The position numbers and the translations under genes are program-made. A stretch of DNA of 64,000 nucleotides from Novosphingobium sp. PhB57 (GTDB lineage: Bacteria; Pseudomonadota; Alphaproteobacteria; Sphingomonadales; Sphingomonadaceae), in assembly GCF_004342985.1 (NCBI RefSeq), contig NZ_SMBO01000001.1:868001-932000 (forward strand), given 5' to 3'. Below are positions 1 through 8,590 of this stretch, piece by piece (the stretch's first letter is position 1; every line of letters starts with the position of its first letter). The notes beneath the pieces were generated by a model. That model was not told the DNA's origin and searched no databases. It saw only the letters and a list, made by a program, of their open reading frames with translations.

Positions 1-931
1 GCGAGGGCAGATCGATGCCGCGCGCGGCAACGTCGGTGGCGACGCAGACGCGGGCACGCTTGTCGCGCAGGGCCTGAAGCGCATTGTTGCGCTCGTTCTG
101 CGAGTGCTCGCCCGAAAGCGCCACGGCCGAGAAGCCGCGCTCGGTCAGGGTCGAGTGCAGGTGCTTCACGTTGTCGCGCGTGGCACAGAACAGGATCGCG
201 GTTTCGGCATCGTGAAGGCGCAGCAGGTTGACCACCACGTTCTCGACGTCGGCCGGGGCAACGGTGACGGCCTGATAGGCGATGTCGCCATGGCCGCGGT
301 TCTCCGTCACGGTGGAGATGCGCAGCGCGTCGGTCTGGTAACGGCGGGCCAGGGCTTCGATCGGACGCGGCATGGTGGCCGAGAACAGCAGCGTGCGGCG
401 GCTGGCCGGCGCGGCGTCGAGCAGTTCCTCAAGGTCTTCGCGGAAGCCCATGTCGAGCATCTCGTCCGCTTCGTCGAGCACGACGACGCGCAGGGCCGAG
501 AGGTCGAGCTTGCCGCGTTCCAGGTGATCGCGCAGACGGCCCGGGGTGCCGACGACGATGGTGGCGCCGCGTTCGAGCTGCTTGCGTTCGCGCACGGGGT
601 CCATGCCGCCGACGCACGTAACGATGCGGGCGCCGGTCGAGGCATAGAGCCACTCAAGCTCGCGGCTGACCTGCTGGGCCAGTTCGCGCGTCGGCGCGAT
701 GGCGAGCGCCAGCGGGGCCTCCGCATAAGGAATAGAGCCGTCCGCCAGCAGTTCGTCGCTCATGGCGATGCCGAAGGCGACGGTCTTGCCCGAGCCGGTC
801 TGCGCCGACACCACCAGGTCGCGCCCACGCGCCTCGGCTTCGGCGACAGCGGCCTGGACCGGGGTCAGGTTCTCGTAGCCATGCGCGGCAAGCGCGTCGG
901 CAAGAGGCTGGGGGAGCTGGGAAAATGTCAT
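1..931 (-). CDS. DEAD-box ATP-dependent RNA helicase (3' part cut by window edge)
   Basis: This is an ATP-dependent RNA helicase that probably remodels ribosomal or messenger RNA in the cytoplasm. About 310 codons are visible from the ATG at 931; the C-terminus lies beyond position 1. The first RecA-like domain has the Q-motif region, Walker A AQTGSGKT (residues 43-50), motif Ia PTRELA (80-85), GTPGRL (128-133), DEAD (153-156) and SAT (184-186). The second domain begins near residue 230, with an ILFCATRDN segment, and reaches the ATDVAARGID region at the edge. Relatives often carry a DbpA-type RNA-binding domain at the end, which cannot be checked here. The gene is divergent from the deacetylase gene at 1185, with about 250 bp of promoter-bearing DNA between them. 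Confidence 0.93.
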   Translation of the reverse strand, partial: MTFSQLPQPLADALAAHGYENLTPVQAAVAEAEARGRDLVVSAQTGSGKTVAFGIAMSDELLADGSIPYAEAPLALAIAPTRELAQQVSRELEWLYASTGARIVTCVGGMDPVRERKQLERGATIVVGTPGRLRDHLERGKLDLSALRVVVLDEADEMLDMGFREDLEELLDAAPASRRTLLFSATMPRPIEALARRYQTDALRISTVTENRGHGDIAYQAVTVAPADVENVVVNLLRLHDAETAILFCATRDNVKHLHSTLTERGFSAVALSGEHSQNERNNALQALRDKRARVCVATDVAARGIDLPS

Positions 932-1184
932 GCGTTTTGAATCTGTCCTGTGCCGCCGGCGCGGTCTGTATGAGTGAGCCTGGTGTGGAGTGTGCGACCC
1001 AACGGGCCCTGGTTGAGGCGCTCCATAGACAAAAAAGTCGGGTTTGGCGCGCACCAATTTCACAAAAGGCAACAATGGCCTTGCGCTAGCGCAGAATAAT
1101 CGATCGCAGCCCCCCGGAAAACCCCCGAGCGTCACGGGATTTTCACGGAGCGGGTCTAGGCGCCGCGCGGGGTGAACGGAGCCG

Positions 1185-1952
1185 ATGATGACCGAAAATA
1201 CCCGCCAGAAGCGCCTTCTGGCCTCGATTCATGATGTCGGGCCGGCATCGGAACGGGCCGTCGTCCAGCTTGCCGACTTGTTCCAGCGCCGCCTGGGCGG
1301 ACCCAGCTTCGCGATGCTGGTGGTGCCCAACCACTGGGGCCGCCACCCGCTGTCGGAAGACCGGGCCTTTCAACGCAGGCTGCGCGGCTGGGCGGAAGCC
1401 GGGATCGAGATGTTCGTCCACGGCTGGTACCACAAGGACGAGGTGCGCCATCGCGGTGCCGCGCAGTTCAAGGCCCGCCACATGACCGCCGGAGAAGGCG
1501 AGTTCCTCGGCCTCGACGAAGCCACTGCCCTCTCCCGCATGCTCGACGGCAAGGCGCTGATCGAGGACGTGATCGGCCGCCCGACGGCGGGCTTCATCGC
1601 CCCGGCCTGGCTCTATGGCGAGGGCGCCCGGGCCGCGCTGCGCCAGGCGGGCCTGCCCATCGTCGAGGATCACTGGCGGGTCTGGGCCGCGGGCGACGGC
1701 AACGTGCTGGCGCGCGGTCCCGTGGTAACCTGGGCCAGCCGATCGGCGGCACGCACGGCCTCGTCCCTGGCCTTTGCCGCCCTCGCGCGGACCGCCTTGC
1801 CGCTGACGCGAACCGTGCGGATCGCCGCCCATCCCGGAGACGTCACCAAGCCCGCGCTCCTGGCCAGCATCGACGCCACGCTGCGGCGCTTCACGGCTAC
1901 GCATACTCCCTCAAGGTACCGGGATTTAGGCAGATTCATGGCACCGCAGTGA
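1185..1952 (+). CDS. DUF2334 / polysaccharide deacetylase-like protein
   Basis: This is a 255-aa NodB-like deacetylase fold protein of the DUF2334 type, expected to remove acetyl groups from an N-acetylated sugar. The N-terminus has the SIHDVGP motif with the metal/catalytic Asp. An HGWYHKDE segment near residue 85 supplies the two His of the metal site, and GFIAPAWLYG (about residue 135) matches the later conserved motif. No signal peptide is visible, so a cytoplasmic or inner-face role is likely. Tandem ATGs at 1185 and 1188 are both possible starts, with a purine-rich GGTGAACGGAG just upstream. It is followed by a GT4 glycosyltransferase on the same strand. That context suggests it deacetylates a glycan or glycolipid intermediate made by the cluster, which is inference. 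Confidence 0.8.
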   Translation: MMTENTRQKRLLASIHDVGPASERAVVQLADLFQRRLGGPSFAMLVVPNHWGRHPLSEDRAFQRRLRGWAEAGIEMFVHGWYHKDEVRHRGAAQFKARHMTAGEGEFLGLDEATALSRMLDGKALIEDVIGRPTAGFIAPAWLYGEGARAALRQAGLPIVEDHWRVWAAGDGNVLARGPVVTWASRSAARTASSLAFAALARTALPLTRTVRIAAHPGDVTKPALLASIDATLRRFTATHTPSRYRDLGRFMAPQ

Positions 1953-2120
1953 CGCTTTCAAAGCAGTTTCACGTCTCGCCCATGACCATGCTTCCCCGCG
2001 TCACAAACCCGACATCTGGTCCCCATAGGAGCCTCCCCGCAAGGATAAGTTCGGCGGGGTCACCGCCGGTTGCTGCCCAAAGGCACACACGCCCGGCATC
2101 AAGGTCGCTTAGGGATTCGC

Positions 2121-3311
2121 ATGAAGGACGCGCTCAGGATTGTCGTGCCCATCCACAGCCTCGATCCTGGTGGAGTCGAGCGCGTGGCCCTGGGGCTCGC
2201 AGCGCAGTGGCAGCAGGCCGGGCACGCGGTGACGATCGTCCTCGGACGCTCCGGCTGTAGCCACCTCGCAAGCGCACCGGCCCTCGATTACTGGCAGATC
2301 CCCTCGCGGGTTCCCACGGCCTCCTGGGAAACGCCCTGGATGGTCCACTGCCTTTACAGCTACCTGATCGCGCACCACGCAGATGTCGTCTTCCTACCGG
2401 GCAATACATATGCCGTGGTCGGCGCGGCGATGAAGCTGCTGCTGGGCGATCATGCGCCGCCCATGACGCTCAAGGTCAGCAATGCGCTGCATCGTCCCGA
2501 CATGCCCGCTTTCGTGCGGCGAGGCTACGGGATCTGGCTACGTGCCCAGGGCCGCCTGTTCGATCGCCTGGTCGGACTGTCGGAACCGATGGCGCGGGAA
2601 ATTCGCGAGACGACGGGCGCCGAGGCCGCGCGGGTCGACGTCATCGCCAATCCCATCCTGACCCGCGCCCGCCTGCGCGCGCTGGCGCGCAGCGAAAGGC
2701 GCCCCGGTTCGGTCTGGGGCACGCGCTACCTGACGGCGGGCCGTCTCGTGCCGCAGAAGAACCACACCATGCTGCTGCGCGCCTTCGCCCATGCCGCACG
2801 GCCTTCGGACAGCCTGACGATCGCCGGCGAAGGCCCCGAGCGCGGCGCCATCGAGCGGCTCGCCGCGGAACTGGGCATTGCCGACCGGGTGCGCCTGGCC
2901 GGCCACCTTGCCAGCATCGACCCGCTGATGGCCGAGGCCGACGCCTTCGTTCTCAGTTCCGATTACGAAGGGCTTCCCGGCGTCATCGTCGAGGCGCTTG
3001 CCGCCGGACTGCCGGTGCTGTCGACCGACTGCTGCGTCAGCATGGATTGCCTGGTCGAAGGCGGCCGCACCGGCTTGCTGGTGCCGCGCGGCGACGAACA
3101 AGCCTTTGCCGATGGCCTCGCCCGCATCCGCGACTTTGCAGGAGACCCCCAGCGGGCCCGCGACATCGCCGCGCGATACGAAGTCGAGGAGGCGGCGCGC
3201 CGCTATCTCGACATGATGGCGCAAGTGCGCCGTGAACGCGAAAACCAGCGGCGACACCGGCTGGGGCTGAGTGCCTGGGCGACGCACTCACCCTGGCAGC
3301 GGTCGCTTTGA
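2121..3311 (+). CDS. GT4-family glycosyltransferase (first)
   Basis: This is a retaining GT-B glycosyltransferase of family GT4, 396 aa, transferring a sugar from a nucleotide-sugar donor to a glycan or lipid acceptor at the cytoplasmic membrane face. The N-terminus has the acceptor-side loop with PGGVERVAL (residues 16-24). TAGRLVPQKN (about 205-214) and the EX7E-type segment EGLPGVIVE (about 282-290) mark the donor domain. I chose ATG 2121 over an upstream in-frame start at 2070 because AGGG lies about 8 nt before it and the protein then begins at the usual beta strand (RIVVPIHSL). It is followed by the membrane protein at 3337, separated by 25 bp. The donor and acceptor sugars cannot be told from sequence. 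Confidence 0.85.
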   Translation: MKDALRIVVPIHSLDPGGVERVALGLAAQWQQAGHAVTIVLGRSGCSHLASAPALDYWQIPSRVPTASWETPWMVHCLYSYLIAHHADVVFLPGNTYAVVGAAMKLLLGDHAPPMTLKVSNALHRPDMPAFVRRGYGIWLRAQGRLFDRLVGLSEPMAREIRETTGAEAARVDVIANPILTRARLRALARSERRPGSVWGTRYLTAGRLVPQKNHTMLLRAFAHAARPSDSLTIAGEGPERGAIERLAAELGIADRVRLAGHLASIDPLMAEADAFVLSSDYEGLPGVIVEALAAGLPVLSTDCCVSMDCLVEGGRTGLLVPRGDEQAFADGLARIRDFAGDPQRARDIAARYEVEEAARRYLDMMAQVRRERENQRRHRLGLSAWATHSPWQRSL

Positions 3312-3336
3312 CCCAGAACCCTTCGCGGAGAACTTC

Positions 3337-4263
3337 GTGACAGAAACCGCAGCCGTCCTGGCGCCCGATACGCCCGCCATCCAGCTCACCCCGCAGGATC
3401 GCAACCCGCGCCTCGGGCGCAATGCCCTGTTCTCGATCGCCCTGTCCCTTGCCGTGATCGCGGCGGTATTCCACGAGATGGGCGGGCTCGACATGCGCCG
3501 CCTCCTGGCCATGGTGCCCGAAAGCCCGGTGTTCTGGGCCGTCTTCGCGGCGAGCTACCTTGTGACGCCTGCCAGCGAGTGGCTGATCTTCCGCCGGCTC
3601 TGGGGCATTCCCGGCGCCGGGATGCTCGCGCTGCTGCGCAAGAAGGTCTACAACGAGCTGCTGCTGGGCTATCTCGGCGAAGCCTATTTCTACACCTGGG
3701 CGCGGCGCCGGGTATCGCTGGACGCGGCGCCCTTCGGCGCGGTGAAGGACGTGGCGATCCTCTCGGCCATGGCCGGAAACGGCGTGACGATCGCCTTGCT
3801 GGCCGTGATGGTGCCGATCGTGGGCACCACCCGCCTCGGTCTCGACGCCAGTATGGTCACCCTCTCGCTGGGCGTACTGGTGGTGGTCTCCGCCATCGCC
3901 ATGGTCTTCCGCCGGCGGGTGTTCACCCTGCCCCGCGCCGAACTGGCCATGATCACCCAGATCCACCTCGGCCGCATCGCCCTGACCACCCTGTTCAACG
4001 CCATGCTCTGGCACCTCGTCCTGCCCGAGGTGCAACTGTCCTGGTGGCTGTTCCTGGCAACGCTGCGCCTGCTGGTATCGCGCCTGCCGCTGATCCCGAA
4101 CAAGGACCTGCTCTTCGCCGGGGTCGCCGTCCTCGCTCTCGGGCGCGAGCAGGACATCGGCGCGCTGATGACGCTGATGGCCGGACTGATCCTGGCCGCG
4201 CACCTGCTGCTGGGCGGCATGCTGGCGATCAAGGACCTGACAGCGCCGGAACAGCCGGCATGA
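3337..4263 (+). CDS. Multi-pass membrane protein of the glycan cluster
   Basis: This is a 308-aa integral membrane protein with roughly seven or eight hydrophobic segments and a short hydrophilic N-terminus. It resembles the lysylphosphatidylglycerol-synthase-type transmembrane (UPF0104-like) group in layout, but I cannot assign it firmly. The GTG at 3337 is preferred over the ATG at 3271 because CGGAG sits 6 nt before it and the longer version would overlap the glycosyltransferase by 41 bp. Its stop overlaps the ATG of the next gene (ATGA at 4260-4263), so the two are translationally coupled. In this context it might move or present a lipid-linked intermediate across the membrane, which is inference only. 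Confidence 0.7.
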   Translation: MTETAAVLAPDTPAIQLTPQDRNPRLGRNALFSIALSLAVIAAVFHEMGGLDMRRLLAMVPESPVFWAVFAASYLVTPASEWLIFRRLWGIPGAGMLALLRKKVYNELLLGYLGEAYFYTWARRRVSLDAAPFGAVKDVAILSAMAGNGVTIALLAVMVPIVGTTRLGLDASMVTLSLGVLVVVSAIAMVFRRRVFTLPRAELAMITQIHLGRIALTTLFNAMLWHLVLPEVQLSWWLFLATLRLLVSRLPLIPNKDLLFAGVAVLALGREQDIGALMTLMAGLILAAHLLLGGMLAIKDLTAPEQPA

Positions 4264-4775
4264 GCCCGCTGGCGATCCCCCCTCTCCTCGCTGCCGCGCT
4301 GGTTCCTTCCACGCCAGACCTCGGCAAGGCCGAAGGTCTCTGCCGCGCGAACGAGAGCGGGCCGGCCTTCATCGTCGAGCCGGTGGGTCTCAAGGATCGC
4401 ACGGGCAAGCTGAAGCTGGAGGTCTATCCCGCGAACGAGAAGGACTTCCTGGCCGACGACAACCGGCTGGTAAGCGCGGGCAAGGTCTTCCGCCGGGTGG
4501 AGGTACCCCTGCCTGCCAGCGGCACGCCGAGCCTCTGCATCCGCCTGCCCGGCCCCGGCACTTATGCCGTCAGCCTGCTTCACGACCGCGACAACGACCG
4601 CAAGTTCAACTGGAAGATCGACGGCATCGGTTTCGCCGGAAATCCGAAGCTGGGCTGGGGCAAACCCAACGTCCGCAAGGCGAGCGCCACGGCGGGAAGC
4701 GGGCTCACCGCGCTCCGCATCGTCCTCAATTATCGCAGCGGGCTGGGAGTCGCCCCGCTCAGGCAAGGAACCTGA
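4260..4775 (+). CDS. DUF2141 domain protein
   Basis: This is a 171-aa protein with a probable N-terminal export signal (hydrophobic PLAIPPLLAAALV). The C-terminal half has the DUF2141 hallmark: a beta-sandwich segment with LLHDRDNDRKFNWKIDGIGF followed by GNPKLGWGKP. The acidic DRDNDRKF stretch resembles a calcium-binding loop. DUF2141 proteins have no established biochemical function; many are periplasmic or outer-membrane associated. It overlaps the preceding membrane protein by 4 bp and ends 4 bp before the next glycosyltransferase, so it belongs to the same operon. Its presence in a glycan cluster suggests a periplasmic partner, but the role is unknown. Confidence 0.78.
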   Translation: MSPLAIPPLLAAALVPSTPDLGKAEGLCRANESGPAFIVEPVGLKDRTGKLKLEVYPANEKDFLADDNRLVSAGKVFRRVEVPLPASGTPSLCIRLPGPGTYAVSLLHDRDNDRKFNWKIDGIGFAGNPKLGWGKPNVRKASATAGSGLTALRIVLNYRSGLGVAPLRQGT

Positions 4776-4779
4776 CGGC

Positions 4780-5931
4780 ATGAAGATCGTCGATGTCTGC
4801 GCTTTCTATTCGCCCCAGGGCGGCGGTGTACGCACCTATGTGGAGCAGAAACTGCGGATCGGCCCGATGCTGGGCCACGAGATCGTCATCCTCGCCCCCG
4901 GCGACGAAGACGCCGTGATCGAACGCGGAGCCGGTGCCCGCATCGTGACCGTGAAAAGCCCGCGCTTCCCGCTCGACCGGAAATATGGCTACTTCGCCGA
5001 GGCCGAACGGCTCCACGCGGCGCTGGATGCACTGGCCCCGGATTTCGTGGAGGCGACCTCGCCCTGGCGGAGTGCCGGACTGGTGGCGGACTGGCCGGGC
5101 GCGGCTCCGCGCAGTCTGGTCATGCATGCCGACCCGCTTTCCGCCTATGCCTACCGCTGGCTTGGCAACATCTTCTCGCGCCAGACGATCGACCGGCAGT
5201 TCTCCGTATTCTGGGAGCACTTGCGCCGCCACAGCCGCAAGTTCGACCATGTCGTCTGCGCCAACAGCGATCTTTCGCGCCGGCTCGACGACGGCGGGGT
5301 CTCTCACACCGTCACCATCCCGATGGGCGTGGAAGCGGACTGCTTCTCGCCCGCTCATCGCGACCCGGCCTTGCGGGCACACCTGCTAGCAGATTGCGGC
5401 CTGCCCGAAAGCGCCGCGCTGCTGCTGGCAGTGGGACGCCTGGCGCCGGAGAAGCGCTGGCCGCTGGTGATCGACGCGGTGAGCATGGCCAGCCAGCAGA
5501 GCCCCATCGGTCTCGTCATGCTGGGCGAAGGCCGCGAACAGCGCGCGATCCTGAGGCACATCGCCGGAAATCCCCATGTCCGCCTCTTCGCGCCGGAACG
5601 CAACCGGGCCGCCTTCGCGCGAATCATGGCGAGCGCGGATGCTCTGGTCCACGGCTGCGAGGCGGAAACGTTCTGCATGACGGCTGCCGAAGCGCGGGCC
5701 AGCGGCATCCCGGTCATCGTGCCCGATGCCGGCGGCGCGGCCGACCATGCGGCAGGCGGCGCCGGACGGACTTACGCGGCGGCCGATTGCAATGCGGCGG
5801 CGGCGGCGATCCTGGACGTGGTGCGCGCACGCCCTCGCCCCGCCGTGACGGCGCGGACCATGGAAGAGCACTTCCGCGAACTCTTCGCCGCTTACGCCCA
5901 GTGCCTCGTTCGGCAGCGCAGGGCTGCCTGA
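4780..5931 (+). CDS. GT4-family glycosyltransferase (second)
   Basis: This is a 383-aa GT-B glycosyltransferase of family GT4. The N-terminal domain begins MKIVDVCAFYSPQGGGVRTY, with the glycine-rich acceptor loop, and has an HADPLSAY segment near residue 110. The donor domain has AVGRLAPEKRW (about residue 217) and the EX7E motif ETFCMTAAE (about 295-303). I chose ATG 4780 because it gives the canonical start; a longer open frame upstream runs through the DUF2141 gene in another frame. It is the last gene of the cluster, and a GC-rich hairpin follows the stop. With the first GT4 and the deacetylase it probably assembles a short oligosaccharide, possibly the head of a glycolipid. Confidence 0.86.
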   Translation: MKIVDVCAFYSPQGGGVRTYVEQKLRIGPMLGHEIVILAPGDEDAVIERGAGARIVTVKSPRFPLDRKYGYFAEAERLHAALDALAPDFVEATSPWRSAGLVADWPGAAPRSLVMHADPLSAYAYRWLGNIFSRQTIDRQFSVFWEHLRRHSRKFDHVVCANSDLSRRLDDGGVSHTVTIPMGVEADCFSPAHRDPALRAHLLADCGLPESAALLLAVGRLAPEKRWPLVIDAVSMASQQSPIGLVMLGEGREQRAILRHIAGNPHVRLFAPERNRAAFARIMASADALVHGCEAETFCMTAAEARASGIPVIVPDAGGAADHAAGGAGRTYAAADCNAAAAAILDVVRARPRPAVTARTMEEHFRELFAAYAQCLVRQRRAA

Positions 5932-5934
5932 GAA

Positions 5935-5952
5935 GCCCGGCCTTCGCCGGGC
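5935..5952. terminator. GC-rich hairpin between convergent genes
   Basis: A perfect 7-bp stem GCCCGGC / GCCGGGC with a 4-nt CTTC loop lies 3 nt after the glycosyltransferase stop and just before the end of the convergent efflux gene. There is no U-tract, so termination may be weak or Rho-assisted. Confidence 0.5.
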
Positions 5953-5970
5953 AACCTGCCCTTCCGTTTC

Positions 5971-7425
5971 CTACCGGGCCTGTTGTCCTGCCGGCTGCCC
6001 CGTCTGCGCTTCAGTCCTTTGCCAGCCTCCGCCAAGCGCGAGGAAGACCGCGATCTGATCGTCGACAAGCGCGGTTTCCGCCGCGGCATGATTGACCTGG
6101 GCCGTCGCCAAGGCGCCCTGGGCGCTGAGCAGGTTCAGGAAATCGCTGCGCCCGAACCGGAACAGCTTGCCGGCCTGCTGCGCGGAAAGGCCCGCGCTGT
6201 CGCTGGCACGGCCGAGGGCCGCGGCACGGTCGGTATCGCGTGCATAGGATTCCAGCGCCGTCTCGGTGCCGCGCAGGGCCTCGAGCACGGTCTGGTCGAA
6301 CCTGGCGATGTCCGCCTCCACCTGGGCATTCGCCGCTTCGATGCGGGCGCGGATGATCGGGCGATTGGGGAAGGACCAACTGAGCAGCGGCCCCAGGCTG
6401 AAGCCGAAGCTATGGGTCTTGCCGAAGTTCTCCAGCTTGCCGTCGTTGATGATGCCCCCGCCGATGCTGACCGTGGGGTAGAGGTCTGCCGTGGCGACGC
6501 CGATGCGGGCGGTATCGCCGGCAATGGTGCGCTCGGCCTGGCGAATGTCCGGGCGGCGGCGGATCAGCGCGGCGCCGTCGCCGACCGGCATCGGCTGCGA
6601 CAGGCGGGGCAGGGTCGCGCAGCTTTCCACTTCCCGGGGATACTCCGCCGGCGCCTTGCCGAGCAGGGTTGCCAGCAAATAGAGCGAGGACTGCCGCTTG
6701 GCATAGAACGAAGGCAGGTTGGCCTTGCTGCTTTCCACGGCCGTGCGCGCGCGGCTGACATCGAAAGCCGTTCCGCGCCCGCCGCGCTGGAGCCTTCCGG
6801 TGGCGTTCAGCGTCTGCTGCTGCAGCGTGATCACTTTCTGGACCGTGGCGATCTGGTAGTTCGCGGCGCAGACGTCGGCATATGCCTTGGTGGTGGCGGC
6901 CGCGACGCTGATCCGCACGGCATCGCGCGCGGCCTCCACCGCCTCGCGGTCGGCCAGGCTGCTCTCGATGGCGCGCTTGATCTTGCCATTGAGGTCGAGC
7001 GGGTAGGACAGGGTCAGGCCGAGATCGTAGGTCAGCACGCCCGGCAGGTTGGTACCGGCCGAAGCGGTCGAATAGTCACGCTCCAGGTCGGCGTCGGCGC
7101 CGATGGTGGTGGCAAGGGTCTTCTGGCCCGCGGTTTCCCGAAGCACGGCATCGGCCTTGCGCAAGTTCGCATCGGCCACGCGAATGTTCGCATTGGCCTC
7201 CAGCGCCTGCTCGACGAGGCCGTCCAGCTGCGGATCGTCGTAGAGCTTCCACCAGCGATCGGGCAGCTCGGCCTGCGAGAACTGCGGCCCCTGTCCCGAG
7301 ACAAAGGGGCCTTTCGCGGCCGGCGTCGTCGCCGCGGAATCGGCGGGCGGCGCGTAGTCCGGTCCTGCCGTGGCGCAGCCGGCCAGAAGTGCGAGCGCCA
7401 GAAGCGAAACGCCGCTGCGGATCAC
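5971..7425 (-). CDS. RND/PET-type efflux outer membrane lipoprotein (NodT/TolC family)
   Basis: This is the outer membrane channel of a tripartite exporter, 484 aa. The signal peptide ends in a lipobox (ALLAGC, Cys17). The body has two OEP repeats rich in coiled-coil Ala/Gln helices, with the family markers PDRWWKLYDD (after the signal) and RRRPDIRQAE (about residue 290). It is the last gene of a five-gene operon. Its ATG overlaps the stop of the periplasmic adaptor by 4 bp, so it should be made together with the adaptor and the FUSC inner-membrane protein. It would carry exported compounds, probably aromatic acids, from the periplasm to the outside. Confidence 0.92.
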   Translation of the reverse strand: MIRSGVSLLALALLAGCATAGPDYAPPADSAATTPAAKGPFVSGQGPQFSQAELPDRWWKLYDDPQLDGLVEQALEANANIRVADANLRKADAVLRETAGQKTLATTIGADADLERDYSTASAGTNLPGVLTYDLGLTLSYPLDLNGKIKRAIESSLADREAVEAARDAVRISVAAATTKAYADVCAANYQIATVQKVITLQQQTLNATGRLQRGGRGTAFDVSRARTAVESSKANLPSFYAKRQSSLYLLATLLGKAPAEYPREVESCATLPRLSQPMPVGDGAALIRRRPDIRQAERTIAGDTARIGVATADLYPTVSIGGGIINDGKLENFGKTHSFGFSLGPLLSWSFPNRPIIRARIEAANAQVEADIARFDQTVLEALRGTETALESYARDTDRAAALGRASDSAGLSAQQAGKLFRFGRSDFLNLLSAQGALATAQVNHAAAETALVDDQIAVFLALGGGWQRTEAQTGQPAGQQAR

Positions 7426-8378
7426 GTGGTGGGCTCCCCGGAAGGCGCTGGCTGAACCGGCTGTACCGTCTGGGCAGGCTGAACCGGCCTGGCATTCCTG
7501 CGGCCTGCATCGCCCGGTTGCTCAATCGTCACCGTGGCCGTGCGGCCGGCGATCAGGCTCACGTCCCTGGGTACCTCGGTCAGCCGCACGCGCACCGGAA
7601 TGCGCTGGGCGAGACGGACCCAGGTGAACGTTGGATCGACGCTCGGAAGAAGATTGCGGGAATCGCTGCGGGTCGTGTCGTTGATGCCCGCGGCGATGCT
7701 CTCGACCACGCCCTTCAGCGGACGCGCCTCACCCATGAGCACGACCGTGACCGGCGAGCCGACATGGATATTGGCGAGCTTGGTTTCCTCGAAATAACCC
7801 TCGATGCGGATGGAATCGCGGTCGATCAGCGCCATCGCCTGGTTGCCCGGCGCCACGTAGTCGCCCGGATGCAGGTCGAGGTTAGTGACGGTGCCGTTCA
7901 CCGAAGCCTTCACATTGGTGCGCGCCAGGTCGAGCTTGGCCTTGTCGAGCGCGCTCAGCGCCTGGTCCAGGGCCGCGCGCGCGGTGGCGACGGCGGCGAC
8001 ATTCTGTTCGTGAGTCTCGGTGGCCACCAGATCGCCGAGCGCAAGGTCGCGCTTGGCTTCGCGCTGGGCCTGGCCCAGCCTGGCCTGCGCGCTTGCCACG
8101 GCAGCCTGCGCCTGCTCCACCGCCAGCGAATAGCGCGGTCGGTCGATCACGAAGAGCAGATCGCCGGCCTTGACCTCCTGGTTGTCCCTGACTTCCACCG
8201 ACGTGACCAGCCCGCCGATATCGGGGGTGACGCGCACGACGTCCGCACGAACGCGGCCATCGCGTGTCCAGGGGCTGTCCTCATAATGGCGCCAGAGCCA
8301 GACCGCGATCACTGCGGCCAGGATCACGAGGATGGTGGTGGCGAGGCTGGGAGCAAGCCGGGCAAGAAAGCGCTTCAT
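7422..8378 (-). CDS. HlyD/AaeA-type periplasmic adaptor protein
   Basis: This is a 318-aa membrane fusion protein linking the inner membrane pump to the outer membrane channel. One N-terminal membrane anchor (about residues 10-30) is followed by the lipoyl/barrel-sandwich halves (RVTPDIGGLVTSVEVRDNQEV near residue 50 and the TNLDLHPGDYV region near 200) around an alpha-hairpin rich in Ala and Gln. I chose ATG 8378 (MKRFLARLAP) because it overlaps the upstream stop as ATGA. The open frame runs further upstream only by reading through the DUF1656 gene in another frame. The size and operon order match AaeA of the E. coli p-hydroxybenzoate efflux system. Confidence 0.9.
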   Translation of the reverse strand: MKRFLARLAPSLATTILVILAAVIAVWLWRHYEDSPWTRDGRVRADVVRVTPDIGGLVTSVEVRDNQEVKAGDLLFVIDRPRYSLAVEQAQAAVASAQARLGQAQREAKRDLALGDLVATETHEQNVAAVATARAALDQALSALDKAKLDLARTNVKASVNGTVTNLDLHPGDYVAPGNQAMALIDRDSIRIEGYFEETKLANIHVGSPVTVVLMGEARPLKGVVESIAAGINDTTRSDSRNLLPSVDPTFTWVRLAQRIPVRVRLTEVPRDVSLIAGRTATVTIEQPGDAGRRNARPVQPAQTVQPVQPAPSGEPTT

Positions 8379-8590
8379 TGGCGGAAACCGATCAAGGGAG
8401 AGGCCCAGACGAGAAGCCCGAGCACGAGGATGTAGAGGCACAGGTCCACCGCCGCACGATAAGCGAAGAGGCGGTAGAAACCGATAAGATTGGCAATGCG
8501 CATCAGCACCAGGGTGATGATCGAGGCGATGACCGCAAGAACCAGAAGCGTGGGTAGGAACACCCCGTCGATGGAGACTTCGCCCCTCAT
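8375..8590 (-). CDS. DUF1656 / AaeX-like small membrane protein
   Basis: This is a 71-aa protein with two hydrophobic segments (LVLAVIASIITLVLM and LCLYILVLGLLVW), matching the DUF1656 (AaeX) family in length and layout. AaeX is encoded with AaeA and AaeB in many proteobacteria, but its function is not established. It overlaps both neighbours by 4 bp. It is included as a component of the exporter on context and family resemblance. Confidence 0.85.
   Translation of the reverse strand: MRGEVSIDGVFLPTLLVLAVIASIITLVLMRIANLIGFYRLFAYRAAVDLCLYILVLGLLVWASPLIGFRQ

Noticed and set aside
1082..1093. 12-bp palindrome TGCGCTAGCGCA in the helicase-deacetylase gap
   Set aside because: It is short and GC-rich; such palindromes occur by chance in this genome, and nothing links it to a regulator.
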